A DNA stretch of 64,000 nt from Owenweeksia sp965214115 (lineage in GTDB: Bacteria; Bacteroidota; Bacteroidia; Flavobacteriales; Schleiferiaceae), in NCBI GenBank assembly GCA_965214115.1, contig CBDCAU010000008.1, positions 519,919 to 583,918 on the forward strand, read 5' to 3'. Under the pieces are notes generated by a model. The model did not search any database, was not told the origin of the DNA, and saw only the letters and a program-made list of their open reading frames with translations. The translations under genes were made by a program, and so were the position numbers. Positions 32,586-41,051 of this stretch are shown here, one piece after another. How positions within the stretch are numbered: the stretch's first letter is position 1; each line of letters begins with the position of its first letter.

Positions 32586-33347
32586 ATGAGACCCATCGTA
32601 ATAGTTTTGATTTTGAGCGTTTTAGCGAGCGCCCCGCTTTTTTCTCAACGGAAGAAAAAAGACAACACCGGCGCGGCCTGGCTGGTGAAGGCGGGCGGCG
32701 GCATCAACGAAAGCGGCGGCGCGTGGGCCGAGCGGTTTGGCCGCCATTATTGGGTGGGCGCGGGCGGCGCTTATCAAACTGAAAAACTATGGCAGTTTGG
32801 CGTTTCGGGCCGTTTTTTTACTGGAAACAATGTGAAAAACGTGGATGAAATCCTGAACCCCATCCTCAATCCGCTGGGGCAGATTTTTGCGCAATCCGGC
32901 ACTTATGCGGACGTTACCGTTTCACAGCGGGGCTGGGCGGTGTTTGGCGAAGTGGCCAAGACGCTGCCCGTTTTCAAGGCCAACCACAATTCGGGTCTGC
33001 ACGTGGCGGCGGGCGCGGGCTATCTCAGCCATTGGGTGCACATTTCCAATTTCAACGATGACACTCCCCAACTGATGGGCGATTTTGACAAAGGCTACGA
33101 CCAGCTTTCGGGCGGGCCGGCCTTGCGGCAAAGTATCGGCTATCAATTTTTGGCCAAAAACCGCCGCGTCAATTTCAATGTTTCTTTGGAACTTATGCAG
33201 GTGTATTCCCAAAATTATCGCGGCTATCATTTCGGCACGGGCCAGTTTTCCGATGGCTCCGTTTGGGATTTTTCGTATGGGATAAAAGCGCAATGGATCC
33301 TGCCGATTTACCAGCAGCCCCGCTCCCAAGAATATTTTTACGATTGA
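32586..33347 (+). CDS. outer-membrane beta-barrel-like protein
   Basis: A 253-residue protein with signal peptide (MRPIVIVLILSVLASAPLFS), a basic QRKKKDN stretch, then strand-rich sequence rich in Gly and aromatic residues (WVGAGGAYQTEKLWQFGVSG, GLHVAAGAGYLSHWVHI, VWDFSYGIKAQWILP). Likely an outer-membrane barrel; I do not recognise the family. A TAAATTTG box precedes it at 32562-32569. Its TGA overlaps the waaA ATG by one base (TGATG), so the two are coupled and the protein may serve LPS or envelope assembly. Confidence 0.65.
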   Translation: MRPIVIVLILSVLASAPLFSQRKKKDNTGAAWLVKAGGGINESGGAWAERFGRHYWVGAGGAYQTEKLWQFGVSGRFFTGNNVKNVDEILNPILNPLGQIFAQSGTYADVTVSQRGWAVFGEVAKTLPVFKANHNSGLHVAAGAGYLSHWVHISNFNDDTPQLMGDFDKGYDQLSGGPALRQSIGYQFLAKNRRVNFNVSLELMQVYSQNYRGYHFGTGQFSDGSVWDFSYGIKAQWILPIYQQPRSQEYFYD

Positions 33348-34585
33348 TGTTCCGCGCGCTTTACAGTTTTGGGATTCGCGCGTTCGGCTTGGGCTTATGG
33401 GCCGCTTCTTTTTTTAGTGAAAAAGCCAAGAAGCGGTCGAAAGGCGGGCGGCTTTCCTATAAAAATTTACACAAAAAACTGGGCGCGGATTCTATCCTGT
33501 GGTTTCACGCAGCCTCGCTGGGCGAAGCGGAAATGGCGCTGCCCATCATTCAAAATCTCAAACAGGAATTTCCCGCCAACAAAACTCTGCTGACATTTTT
33601 CTCGCCTTCGGGGATTGATCATTTCAAACCCAACCCCGCCGTGGATTTTGTGGACTATTTGCCGCTGGACACCCCGCAAAACGCACGGAAGTTTTTGGAC
33701 GCCGGAAATTTTCAGCTCGCATTTTTTATCAAATATGAAATCTGGCCGAATTTCTTCACGGAAACTTTGCGCCGAAAAATCCCGCTGGTGCTGGCGCCCG
33801 CCGTTTTTCGCGACACTCATTTTTATTTTAAAAAACCCGCGCGCCATTTTTTTCTTCCTCTTTTAAAAAAGCTCGACGGCATTTTGGTGCAAGATCAATA
33901 CTCACTGCAACTCCTTCAAAAAGAAGGTTTTAAAAATGTGGAAAGGGTAGGGGACAGCCGCTTCGACCGCGTAGCGCAAAACCGTAAAGCGGAATTCTCG
34001 GACGCGGTTTTGGAAACATTCACGGACAAGCAAACGGTTTTAATTGGCGGCAGCACCTGGCCGCCGGGCGAGGGAATCTTACAAAAAATCGCCATCGAAT
34101 TCTCATCATTAAAAATCATTATCGCGCCGCACGATGTGAGCGAAAAGCATTTGCAAGGCATTGAAAGACAGTTGGCGGGGAAAACGTTTCGCCACAGTGC
34201 GCCGCCCGCCGATTTTATTGAAAGACAAATCTGCCTCATTGACGGCGTAGGCAAATTGAGCAAAATGTATCGCTACGGCGATTTTGCCTACATCGGCGGC
34301 GGGTTTGGCGCGGGGCTGCACAATGCGCTGGAGGCCGTGGCGTACGGGCTGCCGATTTTCTTTGGGCCGCGCCACCAGCATTTTATCGAGACCAAAGAAA
34401 TGATGCGCCTTGGTTTTGCCCACGCGGTTTCAAATTCGGCCGATGCAAAAACGCTCGTCAAAGAATGGATAGAAAATTCCGATATTTTAGAAAATCAAAG
34501 TCGGGCCGCTTTGCAATTTATTGAAAACCAAAGCGGTGCAACCCAGCGTATCGTTCATTTTTGCCGCGCGCTACTTCACAGATAA
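33347..34585 (+). CDS. waaA: 3-deoxy-D-manno-octulosonic acid (Kdo) transferase
   Basis: A 412-residue GT30 glycosyltransferase that adds Kdo from CMP-Kdo to lipid A precursor at the inner membrane. Family motifs: LWFHAASLGEAEMALPII near residue 50, FFSPSGIDHF, YLPLDTPQNARKFL, IKYEIWPNFFTETLRR near 130, ERVGDSRFDRV near 200, GGSTWPPGEG near 230, and YIGGGFGAGLHNALEA near 315. I start at 33347 because it overlaps the preceding stop (TGATG); the longer frame begins inside the previous gene. Confirms an LPS outer membrane. Confidence 0.93.
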   Translation: MFRALYSFGIRAFGLGLWAASFFSEKAKKRSKGGRLSYKNLHKKLGADSILWFHAASLGEAEMALPIIQNLKQEFPANKTLLTFFSPSGIDHFKPNPAVDFVDYLPLDTPQNARKFLDAGNFQLAFFIKYEIWPNFFTETLRRKIPLVLAPAVFRDTHFYFKKPARHFFLPLLKKLDGILVQDQYSLQLLQKEGFKNVERVGDSRFDRVAQNRKAEFSDAVLETFTDKQTVLIGGSTWPPGEGILQKIAIEFSSLKIIIAPHDVSEKHLQGIERQLAGKTFRHSAPPADFIERQICLIDGVGKLSKMYRYGDFAYIGGGFGAGLHNALEAVAYGLPIFFGPRHQHFIETKEMMRLGFAHAVSNSADAKTLVKEWIENSDILENQSRAALQFIENQSGATQRIVHFCRALLHR

Positions 34586-34778
34586 ACAACTGGGCGCGCC
34601 ACTATCATTTTTTTGCGCATATTTGCCGCCACTCTCTCTATCGTTCAGCTCTCCTCTCTTTTTTCAACTGCTATTCGCGTGCTATCGTGTGGCTTTGGCG
34701 TTTTTACAAATGCCAAGACATCGTCAGTCGTGAATGTTTTTTTTGAACTTGATTAACTCATAATATCCACTACCTTCA

Positions 34779-37700
34779 ATGGTAAAGCATTTTCATTGGC
34801 TTGCCGCGGCTTTGGCATTTTCCGCGGCGGGCTTGGTATTTTTTCCCACTGGTTTTTGGTTGAATTCATCGTCGGAGGAGGCGCCGGGCAATAATTTCCC
34901 CACCGTTTATCTGCAAGCGCAAGACACCGCCCGCGCCTATTATGTGGGCGACACTTTCCGTTTTGAGGCCTTGGCCGATGATTGCGACGGTACGGTGCGA
35001 AGGGTGTATTTCGCTGATTCGGCACAGGGCATTTTGCAGCAAAAAAGTTCTTATCCCTTTGATTTTGAATACATTGCAACGGACACGCTATGGCACAGCT
35101 TCTACGCCATAGCGGTGGACGATTTTGGCGATTCTGGAATTTCGCCAATGGTCAAAGTGCGCGCTTTTGACTTTTCTTCGGTGGCGGCCCGGCCGGTTTA
35201 TCCTACCGATTCGGTGGTGTGGGTGCGCACTTGGGGCAATGCCGCCCCTGACAGCACCTTCCCGTCCATCAAAGAGGCGGTGGATTATTTGGCCACTTTC
35301 ACTTGGACGGATTCCGTCACCGTGAACCTGCTGGGGCAAACGTATCTGGAAAATCAGATGATCGTATTGGACGGCGCGGCCATTGCCAGCCAAAAACATT
35401 TGCTGCGCATCGTGGGCGGCCACCATCCGTTCCGCATTTCACAGCAGTATAAAAATGGCTACAGCCGATGGCAAGCTACGGGAGGCAGTGCGGTGCTGCG
35501 CGTGGCAATGGACAACGTGATCATCGACAGCGTGGAATTTTCGGGGGCGGGCGGCCCTAAAAATCAGGGTTTGGTGGAATGGGCGGACAACAGCTGTAAC
35601 TTGGGGTTGCGCCACAGCGCTTTCGCGGAAGGTGGTACGGGGCTGGCCACCAGCGGCACGGGCCAGCAGGGCGGCTTTTTCTATCAAATGGAAAGCCACG
35701 GGCTGAGCGGATTGACTTTCAACATCGGCTCTTCCAAAAACGTGGGCGCGCTGGCGGCCACCAGCTTTGCGCAGCGGCAGGAGGCGGATTATGAGCACCG
35801 CCAAATCGTGATTGACGGGCTGCGCGTTTATCCCGCCGCCAATGGCCCTTACCACGGCGGCGTTTCCGCGTATATGACGCGCGGGCTGCGCGTTTCTCGA
35901 ATGGAAATCGAAACCCGCCAGATTCCCTTGTGGGTGTACGGCTGCCGCGAGGTGGAAGTCAAAACCGTGTGGGTGAAAGCCTACGGCCAAAACCTCGCCG
36001 GCGGCGGCGGTTTGGAAATCAAGAACAGCGACAGTTTAAACGTGGCGCACTGCTTCTTGAATTCGGGCAACCAGAGCGGCGCGCATAATTATTTTTATTT
36101 TAAAGATTGCCAAGACATTGATTTTATGCACAATACGGGATTGCCGAACAATCCCAACGACCGTTTGGTAAAAATGGAAAACGTGGCGAGGGTCAATTTT
36201 AGGGGAAACCTGCTGCCGGGCGATTTGCGCCCCAGCAGCGTTGAATTTGCCACGGCGGACTCGGCCAATTGGCATAGCGACTATAACGTATTTGCGGCGC
36301 GCGGCAAATACAATGCGGCTTTGGAACTGTACAACATTCCGCTGGGCGGCGGCGCGGCCGGCAATTTGAAAGTAACCGGGCTGGGCGGCGACAACAATTT
36401 TCCGCTGGAGCGGGATTTTCAAAAATACCGCCAGCACTGCGGGCAGGACGGGCATTCCAAGTTCGTCTTCCCCTCGGGAAACCTCGTTACGTTGGACAGC
36501 ACCGTGTTGCAGGCTACGTCGGTGGGCCGCAATATGGTGTGGGAAATGTTCGTGGAAGATTCGCTGGAACTAGGCGGCCGCAAGCGCACCCTGCCCACCG
36601 ACGCGGGCGCCACGGATGCCGATGCCGTACCGGGGGCGCGCGATGCTTTTTGCAATACGATTTTCCTCTGCGAAAGCTGCCTGCCGCCCGCCTACCAAAA
36701 TCCCCAGCCGCAAAACCACCCCGTGGCGGCGGTCATCAGCCGGGCGGACATCCACAGCACCATCGACATCGTGCGCGGCCACGCCACCAACGCGCGCGGC
36801 GAGGCAATGGACGTAAAGTCGATGATCGACACCAGCGACGTGCTTTTCAAAACTGGCGGCCAAATCCATAAACTAAAAACCAAAGACCCGCTGCGCACTT
36901 GGAACGTGAAATTTGAGGAGATGAGGCAGGGCTGGAAAAACCCGGTGAACGGCATCATCGAATGGAAATACCCGGTAGGTATGGACAGTATAATGGTATG
37001 GACGGGCAGCAACGTGCCGGGGCCGGACAACTGGTTCCGCTTTTGGGCCAGCAACGATATGGTGAACTGGGTGCCCTTGACGGGAAAACTCAACTGGACG
37101 TTTTTCCGCCACTTTGTGAACGAGGCCGTTTCGGATACTTCCAAATACCATTTCTTCAAAGCCGAGCGCGGCACCATTGATATCAACGGGCACAGCGGCG
37201 GGCTGGTGACCAACGGCCCGCTGAAAATCGTGCTCTACGGCCGCCGCGATTCCGCCAAGGCATTTCCCGCTTATCTCGAAAAGGAGCAACTGCCCATCAG
37301 CCACCGCACTTTTGGCGATGCCGCCGGGGTGAACGCTTATTATTTTGACAGCCTGCAGCACGTGGAGCAGTTCAACGGCGTGGCGCAGTTCGTCAATTAT
37401 ACTTGGCACTTTACCGGCCCCGGCCAGCCGTTTGCCATCGCCCCCTCGTGGATGCGCAGCTACACCACCATTTATAAAAATGGCACCAAATTCAGTGGCC
37501 CCGACGGGCTGCCCAACCAAATGCTGCGCGCGGGGATGCCGCAAGTGTACAAACATTGGCAGCGCAACGGCGTGGGCTTTATTTTCCAGCGTTTTCAGCA
37601 AAACAGCGATGCCTATCTGCTGGACAGCATCCAGCAATATTATGTGACGAGCAATTGGTCCGATACGGCCACCCTCACTTCCACCCAGTTTTTGGTCACC

Positions 37701-39326
37701 GATACGCTGTATTCTTTTCCGGATCATATCCGAGGCGAGCCCCAAGTGTTTGCCGACACCATCCAGCTGCCGCCGCACAACCTGCCGCATTACGATCATC
37801 GCAAAATGCTGTGGGAAGCGTGGGATTCCATTTATTATCCCACCTCCCACACCCATCGCAGCGACTGGTTTGCCCATTCGGTCTATTTGGACGTGGACAG
37901 CGCGCGGAACATCCGGCCGGGCGCGTTCAAGAGCATCCGCTCGGCGATGCGGATGCCGCCGCAAGCCTTGGCGCTGCTGGCCAATCCCGCCAAGCGCGAC
38001 AGTGTGATGAGCGCGCCAGAAACCTACGTTGAATTTGGCGAATTCTGTTTCAATTACGCCGCCATCCACGGGCGCAATCCGAATATCCCCAAGAGCGACC
38101 TGCGCGTTCTGGACACTTCGCTGGTGGAAATGGGGATGGGCACCGTGCAGGCGATGAGCGGCGAAAACGAGGCCGACAAAAGCTGGTACGCGGGTTTGGC
38201 CAACCATCCCGCGCAAGCGCTGGGGATGATGCGCTCGGTGATGTATGACGGGCATATGGGGCTAGTGACCGACCAGCGCGGGGGCCACCGCGTGGGGCTG
38301 CACACGGCAGACCCTTCTATGATAATGGCTTTTGAAAGCACCATTAACAGCGACTTGCAGCGCAGCATCGAGGCGCAGTATTGGTGCGAATATTTCCGGC
38401 GTCGAGATTCTTCGCAGACCAATGGTACACATCCTTATTCAGGGCAGCCCATTGAGGTGAGACTGAAAAACTGCGCTTGGGATTTGCACGAATACCGCAC
38501 CTCCAACGGCAGCCAAGGGGGCAAGGCCGTGTATGGCAGCGCCGTGGCACCGGAGACGCACGCCAGCACCGAGGAAATGATGGAAGGCCTGCGCATCGTG
38601 CGCAGCAAGTGGCCCGACTATGAAGTGTATTGTTCGGAATACGGCTATGGCAATGCGCCGGGCGGCCGCTTCTCGGCCCGCAAAGAAGATTTGGGGATTT
38701 ACAATGCCGCCACCGGCCAATACGAGCGCGACACCACTTATGATCTGCTGGATGCGCAGGCCTCCAATAACGATTGGGACAGTATGTTCCGCCACCGCTT
38801 TTTGGATCGTTTTTTCATCTACGAACTGGTCGATCGCGATAAGTATTACGCTCATATAGACACCACCACGCAGCCCTATAGCGTTGACCGCGACTCGGCT
38901 TGGAACTTCCAGTACCTGCCGTGGGGTTTTCCCTCGCACGGGCTGCGGGCGCATTTTAATTACGGCGGCGCAGAGGCAAGGCTGGCCACCGTGCCCAAGC
39001 CCGCTTGGTATTCGATGATGACGCTGACCGACGTGATCGGCAACAGCATTCAAGAGGATTATGTGGTGGACTGGCAGGACAGCGTGGCGATTTTCAAATA
39101 CCGCGACACCGCGAATAATTACCTGACCTACGCCGTGCGACGCTTTTCGCAAAACAATGGGACGACGGCCAATTATTCCATCGACATCCCCTCCGAGGCT
39201 ACCAAAATCACGCGGATAGAACCAGTGCGAAACGAGCCGGCCTTGAAAACCGAAAACCTCGGCGACTTGGAGGTGTACGTTACGGATGTTCGGGAAAAGT
39301 ACTTCCTGTTGAAGATTGAGCTTTAA
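34779..39326 (+). CDS. giant beta-helix and clan GH-A glycosidase-like surface protein
   Basis: A 1515-residue exported protein. Residues 1-30 form a signal or anchor; 42-130 look like an Ig/Big-type domain (DCDGTVRRVYFADSAQG); about 150-600 look like a right-handed beta-helix (SIKEAVDYLATF, then short strands such as NLGLRHSAFAEGGTGLATSG). Residues ~700-850 may be a carbohydrate-binding-like sandwich (WKYPVGMDSIMVWTGSN, DNWFRFWASND). The C-terminal ~700 residues look like a TIM-barrel glycosidase with SGENEADKSW (Asn1130-Glu1131, candidate acid/base) and YCSEYGYG (Glu1287, candidate nucleophile), then a C-terminal beta domain. No T9SS tail is seen. The gene appears GC-richer than its neighbours. 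Family assignment is inference. Confidence 0.6.
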   Translation: MVKHFHWLAAALAFSAAGLVFFPTGFWLNSSSEEAPGNNFPTVYLQAQDTARAYYVGDTFRFEALADDCDGTVRRVYFADSAQGILQQKSSYPFDFEYIATDTLWHSFYAIAVDDFGDSGISPMVKVRAFDFSSVAARPVYPTDSVVWVRTWGNAAPDSTFPSIKEAVDYLATFTWTDSVTVNLLGQTYLENQMIVLDGAAIASQKHLLRIVGGHHPFRISQQYKNGYSRWQATGGSAVLRVAMDNVIIDSVEFSGAGGPKNQGLVEWADNSCNLGLRHSAFAEGGTGLATSGTGQQGGFFYQMESHGLSGLTFNIGSSKNVGALAATSFAQRQEADYEHRQIVIDGLRVYPAANGPYHGGVSAYMTRGLRVSRMEIETRQIPLWVYGCREVEVKTVWVKAYGQNLAGGGGLEIKNSDSLNVAHCFLNSGNQSGAHNYFYFKDCQDIDFMHNTGLPNNPNDRLVKMENVARVNFRGNLLPGDLRPSSVEFATADSANWHSDYNVFAARGKYNAALELYNIPLGGGAAGNLKVTGLGGDNNFPLERDFQKYRQHCGQDGHSKFVFPSGNLVTLDSTVLQATSVGRNMVWEMFVEDSLELGGRKRTLPTDAGATDADAVPGARDAFCNTIFLCESCLPPAYQNPQPQNHPVAAVISRADIHSTIDIVRGHATNARGEAMDVKSMIDTSDVLFKTGGQIHKLKTKDPLRTWNVKFEEMRQGWKNPVNGIIEWKYPVGMDSIMVWTGSNVPGPDNWFRFWASNDMVNWVPLTGKLNWTFFRHFVNEAVSDTSKYHFFKAERGTIDINGHSGGLVTNGPLKIVLYGRRDSAKAFPAYLEKEQLPISHRTFGDAAGVNAYYFDSLQHVEQFNGVAQFVNYTWHFTGPGQPFAIAPSWMRSYTTIYKNGTKFSGPDGLPNQMLRAGMPQVYKHWQRNGVGFIFQRFQQNSDAYLLDSIQQYYVTSNWSDTATLTSTQFLVTDTLYSFPDHIRGEPQVFADTIQLPPHNLPHYDHRKMLWEAWDSIYYPTSHTHRSDWFAHSVYLDVDSARNIRPGAFKSIRSAMRMPPQALALLANPAKRDSVMSAPETYVEFGEFCFNYAAIHGRNPNIPKSDLRVLDTSLVEMGMGTVQAMSGENEADKSWYAGLANHPAQALGMMRSVMYDGHMGLVTDQRGGHRVGLHTADPSMIMAFESTINSDLQRSIEAQYWCEYFRRRDSSQTNGTHPYSGQPIEVRLKNCAWDLHEYRTSNGSQGGKAVYGSAVAPETHASTEEMMEGLRIVRSKWPDYEVYCSEYGYGNAPGGRFSARKEDLGIYNAATGQYERDTTYDLLDAQASNNDWDSMFRHRFLDRFFIYELVDRDKYYAHIDTTTQPYSVDRDSAWNFQYLPWGFPSHGLRAHFNYGGAEARLATVPKPAWYSMMTLTDVIGNSIQEDYVVDWQDSVAIFKYRDTANNYLTYAVRRFSQNNGTTANYSIDIPSEATKITRIEPVRNEPALKTENLGDLEVYVTDVREKYFLLKIEL

Positions 39327-39480
39327 GAAACAAGCGCCTGAAAAAAAGGTGGGGCGAAAGGTTGATTCTAAAAGAAACCGTTTTATAAACAGTGGTTCTT
39401 TCCAAAAGGCAACTTTTTTCAGAACTCAGGGTGGCGTGGCCAAAAATCTTAACAACATTTTAAAAACAACATTCTAAAAA

Positions 39481-39510
39481 AAAGAGGGCAGCTCAAGCCG
39501 CCCTCTTTTA
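39481..39510. terminator. bidirectional terminator between giant gene and SDR gene
   Basis: AAAGAGGGCAG / CCGCCCTCTTT stem around CTCAAG with A-run before and T-run after. Confidence 0.8.
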
Positions 39511-39553
39511 ATATTTGGGAGTCATTCTTGTTTTAGAATGAAAAAATCCGAAT

Positions 39554-40297
39554 TTATCCTTGGCTCGTAGGCCGCACCTGCAATTCGTTTACGTTCACGC
39601 CCTCCGGTTGCGACAGTGCGTAATAAATCGCGTTGGCAATGTCTTCGCTGTCCAAGAAATCCACATCGCCAAAGTTGTCCTCAAAATCTTCCTTCAGCTC
39701 GTCGTCGGTGATGGATTCCATCAGTTCGGTTTCCACTGCGCCCGGCTCGATGCACGTCACGCGGATGCCTTGGTTGGCCGAAAGTTCCTGCCGCAGCCCG
39801 TCGCTCAGCGCGCGCACCGCAAATTTGGTAGCCGAATATACGGCGCTGCCCACCATTACTTCGCGGCCCGCCGTGCTTGAAATATTGATGATGTGGCCGC
39901 TTTCCCGTTCCACCATTTGCGGCAGTACTTCCGCGAGGCAGTGCAACACGCCGTTGATGTTCACGTCCACCATTTTCAGCCATTCGTCCACGTGCATATT
40001 TTTCATATAGCTCAGCGGCATTATCCCCGCGTTGTTGATCAAGATGTCGCAGGCCCCGAATTTTTCCTTGGCTTGCTGGGCCAAGTTTTTCACGTCATCG
40101 CGTTTGGTCACGTCCGTAATTACCGTCAAGGCTTGGCCGCCGTTGGATTCGATGTCATCTTTCAATTTTTTCAGTTCGTCTTCGCGGCGCGCGGCCAGCA
40201 CCACTTTTGCGCCCGCCTCCGCCAGCTTTTTGGCGGTGGCATTTCCGATTCCGCTGCTGGCGCCCGTTACGATCACTACTTTGTCTTTCAGATCCAT
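39554..40297 (-). CDS. short-chain dehydrogenase/reductase (SDR)
   Basis: A 247-residue classical SDR. Cofactor motif VTGASSGIGNATAKKLAE at residues 10-27, NNAGIMPLSYM near 87, the catalytic Ser in INISSTAGREVM near 138, and YSATKFAVRAL (Tyr/Lys) near 155. The acidic stretch EDFEDNFGDVDFLDSED near 205 and the VNELQVRPTSQ end match the YdfG-like group acting on hydroxy acids or other alcohols. Substrate unknown. It is divergent from the efflux regulator gene. Confidence 0.88.
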   Translation of the reverse strand: MDLKDKVVIVTGASSGIGNATAKKLAEAGAKVVLAARREDELKKLKDDIESNGGQALTVITDVTKRDDVKNLAQQAKEKFGACDILINNAGIMPLSYMKNMHVDEWLKMVDVNINGVLHCLAEVLPQMVERESGHIINISSTAGREVMVGSAVYSATKFAVRALSDGLRQELSANQGIRVTCIEPGAVETELMESITDDELKEDFEDNFGDVDFLDSEDIANAIYYALSQPEGVNVNELQVRPTSQG

Positions 40298-40433
40298 TTT
40301 TTTGATTTTATAAAAATTAGAGATTCCCTTATTCTATTGATAAGTGGAACTTGTTTTCAAACTACCAAAAAGACGATTGGTTCAGAATGACCTCATTAAA
40401 AAAATAGAGGCTTCAAAAAAATAAATTTAAATT

Positions 40434-40459
40434 TTTAGTTCTTAAATTTGGAAACTAAA
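40434..40459. promoter_or_regulatory. operator-like inverted repeat upstream of the GbsR-type gene
   Basis: TTAGTTCT (40435-40442), eight bases, GAAACTAA (40451-40458). The same arms and spacing occur at 41005-41028. It overlaps the -33 element of the regulator promoter, as expected for autorepression. Confidence 0.65.
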
Positions 40460-40477
40460 AAAACATTTTTATCTTTG
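40447..40477 (+). promoter_or_regulatory. promoter of the GbsR-type gene (-33 TTTG, -7 TATCTTTG)
   Basis: TTTG at 40447-40450 and TATCTTTG at 40470-40477 with 19 bases between, the classical Bacteroidota arrangement, 35 bases before the ATG. Confidence 0.7.
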
Positions 40478-40512
40478 CCCCCGATTTCAAAATTACATTC
40501 TGAAAAAACGAA

Positions 40513-40989
40513 ATGGCGGAAACCCAAAATATACAATTGAGCGAAAAGCAACGCGAACTGGTGGAAACGCTGGGCGTGATGCAAGAGCAAAGCGGGATGA
40601 GTCCGGCGGCGGCGCGGGTGTCATCGTTGTTGTTGGTTTCGGATGTTACAGAATTGACGTTTGACGAAATCCGCGAAATTTTGAACCTCAGCAAAAGCGC
40701 AACGAGCAACGCGCTCAGCTTCTTGCAGAGCTTGGGGCGCGTGGAATACATTACCAAGTCGGGGGAACGTAAGCGGTACTTTCGGGCAAACATCGGCCAT
40801 TGGAAAGATTCTTTTGTACAGGAAATCAAGGGGCTGACGAAACTGGAATCCATCCTGAAAAAAATACTGAAAGAGCGCAGTGGCGAGGCCGTGGAATTTA
40901 ATGCAAAACTGGCCGAACTGATTCGCTTTGTCGATTTCCTTTCGGTGGAATTGAACGGTTCTTTGGAAAAATGGGAATCCAAAAACTAA
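40513..40989 (+). CDS. GbsR/MarR-family transcriptional regulator
   Basis: A 158-residue winged-helix protein. MQEQSGMSPAAARVSSLLLVSD near residue 25 and FDEIREILNLSKSATSNALSFLQSLGRVEYI (helix-turn-helix and wing, residues 55-85) match GbsR-like regulators common in Bacteroidota. The C-terminal helices probably dimerise and bind ligand. It precedes a tolC-like gene by 62 bases. Inverted repeats with the same half-sites lie over its own promoter and in front of the tolC-like gene, so it most likely represses both. Confidence 0.85.
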   Translation: MAETQNIQLSEKQRELVETLGVMQEQSGMSPAAARVSSLLLVSDVTELTFDEIREILNLSKSATSNALSFLQSLGRVEYITKSGERKRYFRANIGHWKDSFVQEIKGLTKLESILKKILKERSGEAVEFNAKLAELIRFVDFLSVELNGSLEKWESKN

Positions 40990-41003
40990 AAAAATTTTAC
41001 CCA

Positions 41004-41029
41004 TTTAGTTCTTTTATTTCAGAACTAAG
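41004..41029. promoter_or_regulatory. operator-like inverted repeat upstream of the tolC-like gene
   Basis: TTAGTTCT (41005-41012), eight bases, AGAACTAA (41021-41028): perfect 8-bp arms, 24 bases before the tolC-like ATG. Confidence 0.75.
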
Positions 41030-41051
41030 TAATTTTATTAAAACAATAAAA

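Noticed and set aside
36873..38255. Long open frame (460 codons) on the minus strand inside the giant surface protein gene
   Set aside because: It is antisense to a frame with clear domain structure and signal peptide. The translation is His/Arg/Val-rich low-quality sequence with no motifs, as expected from GC-rich codon bias.
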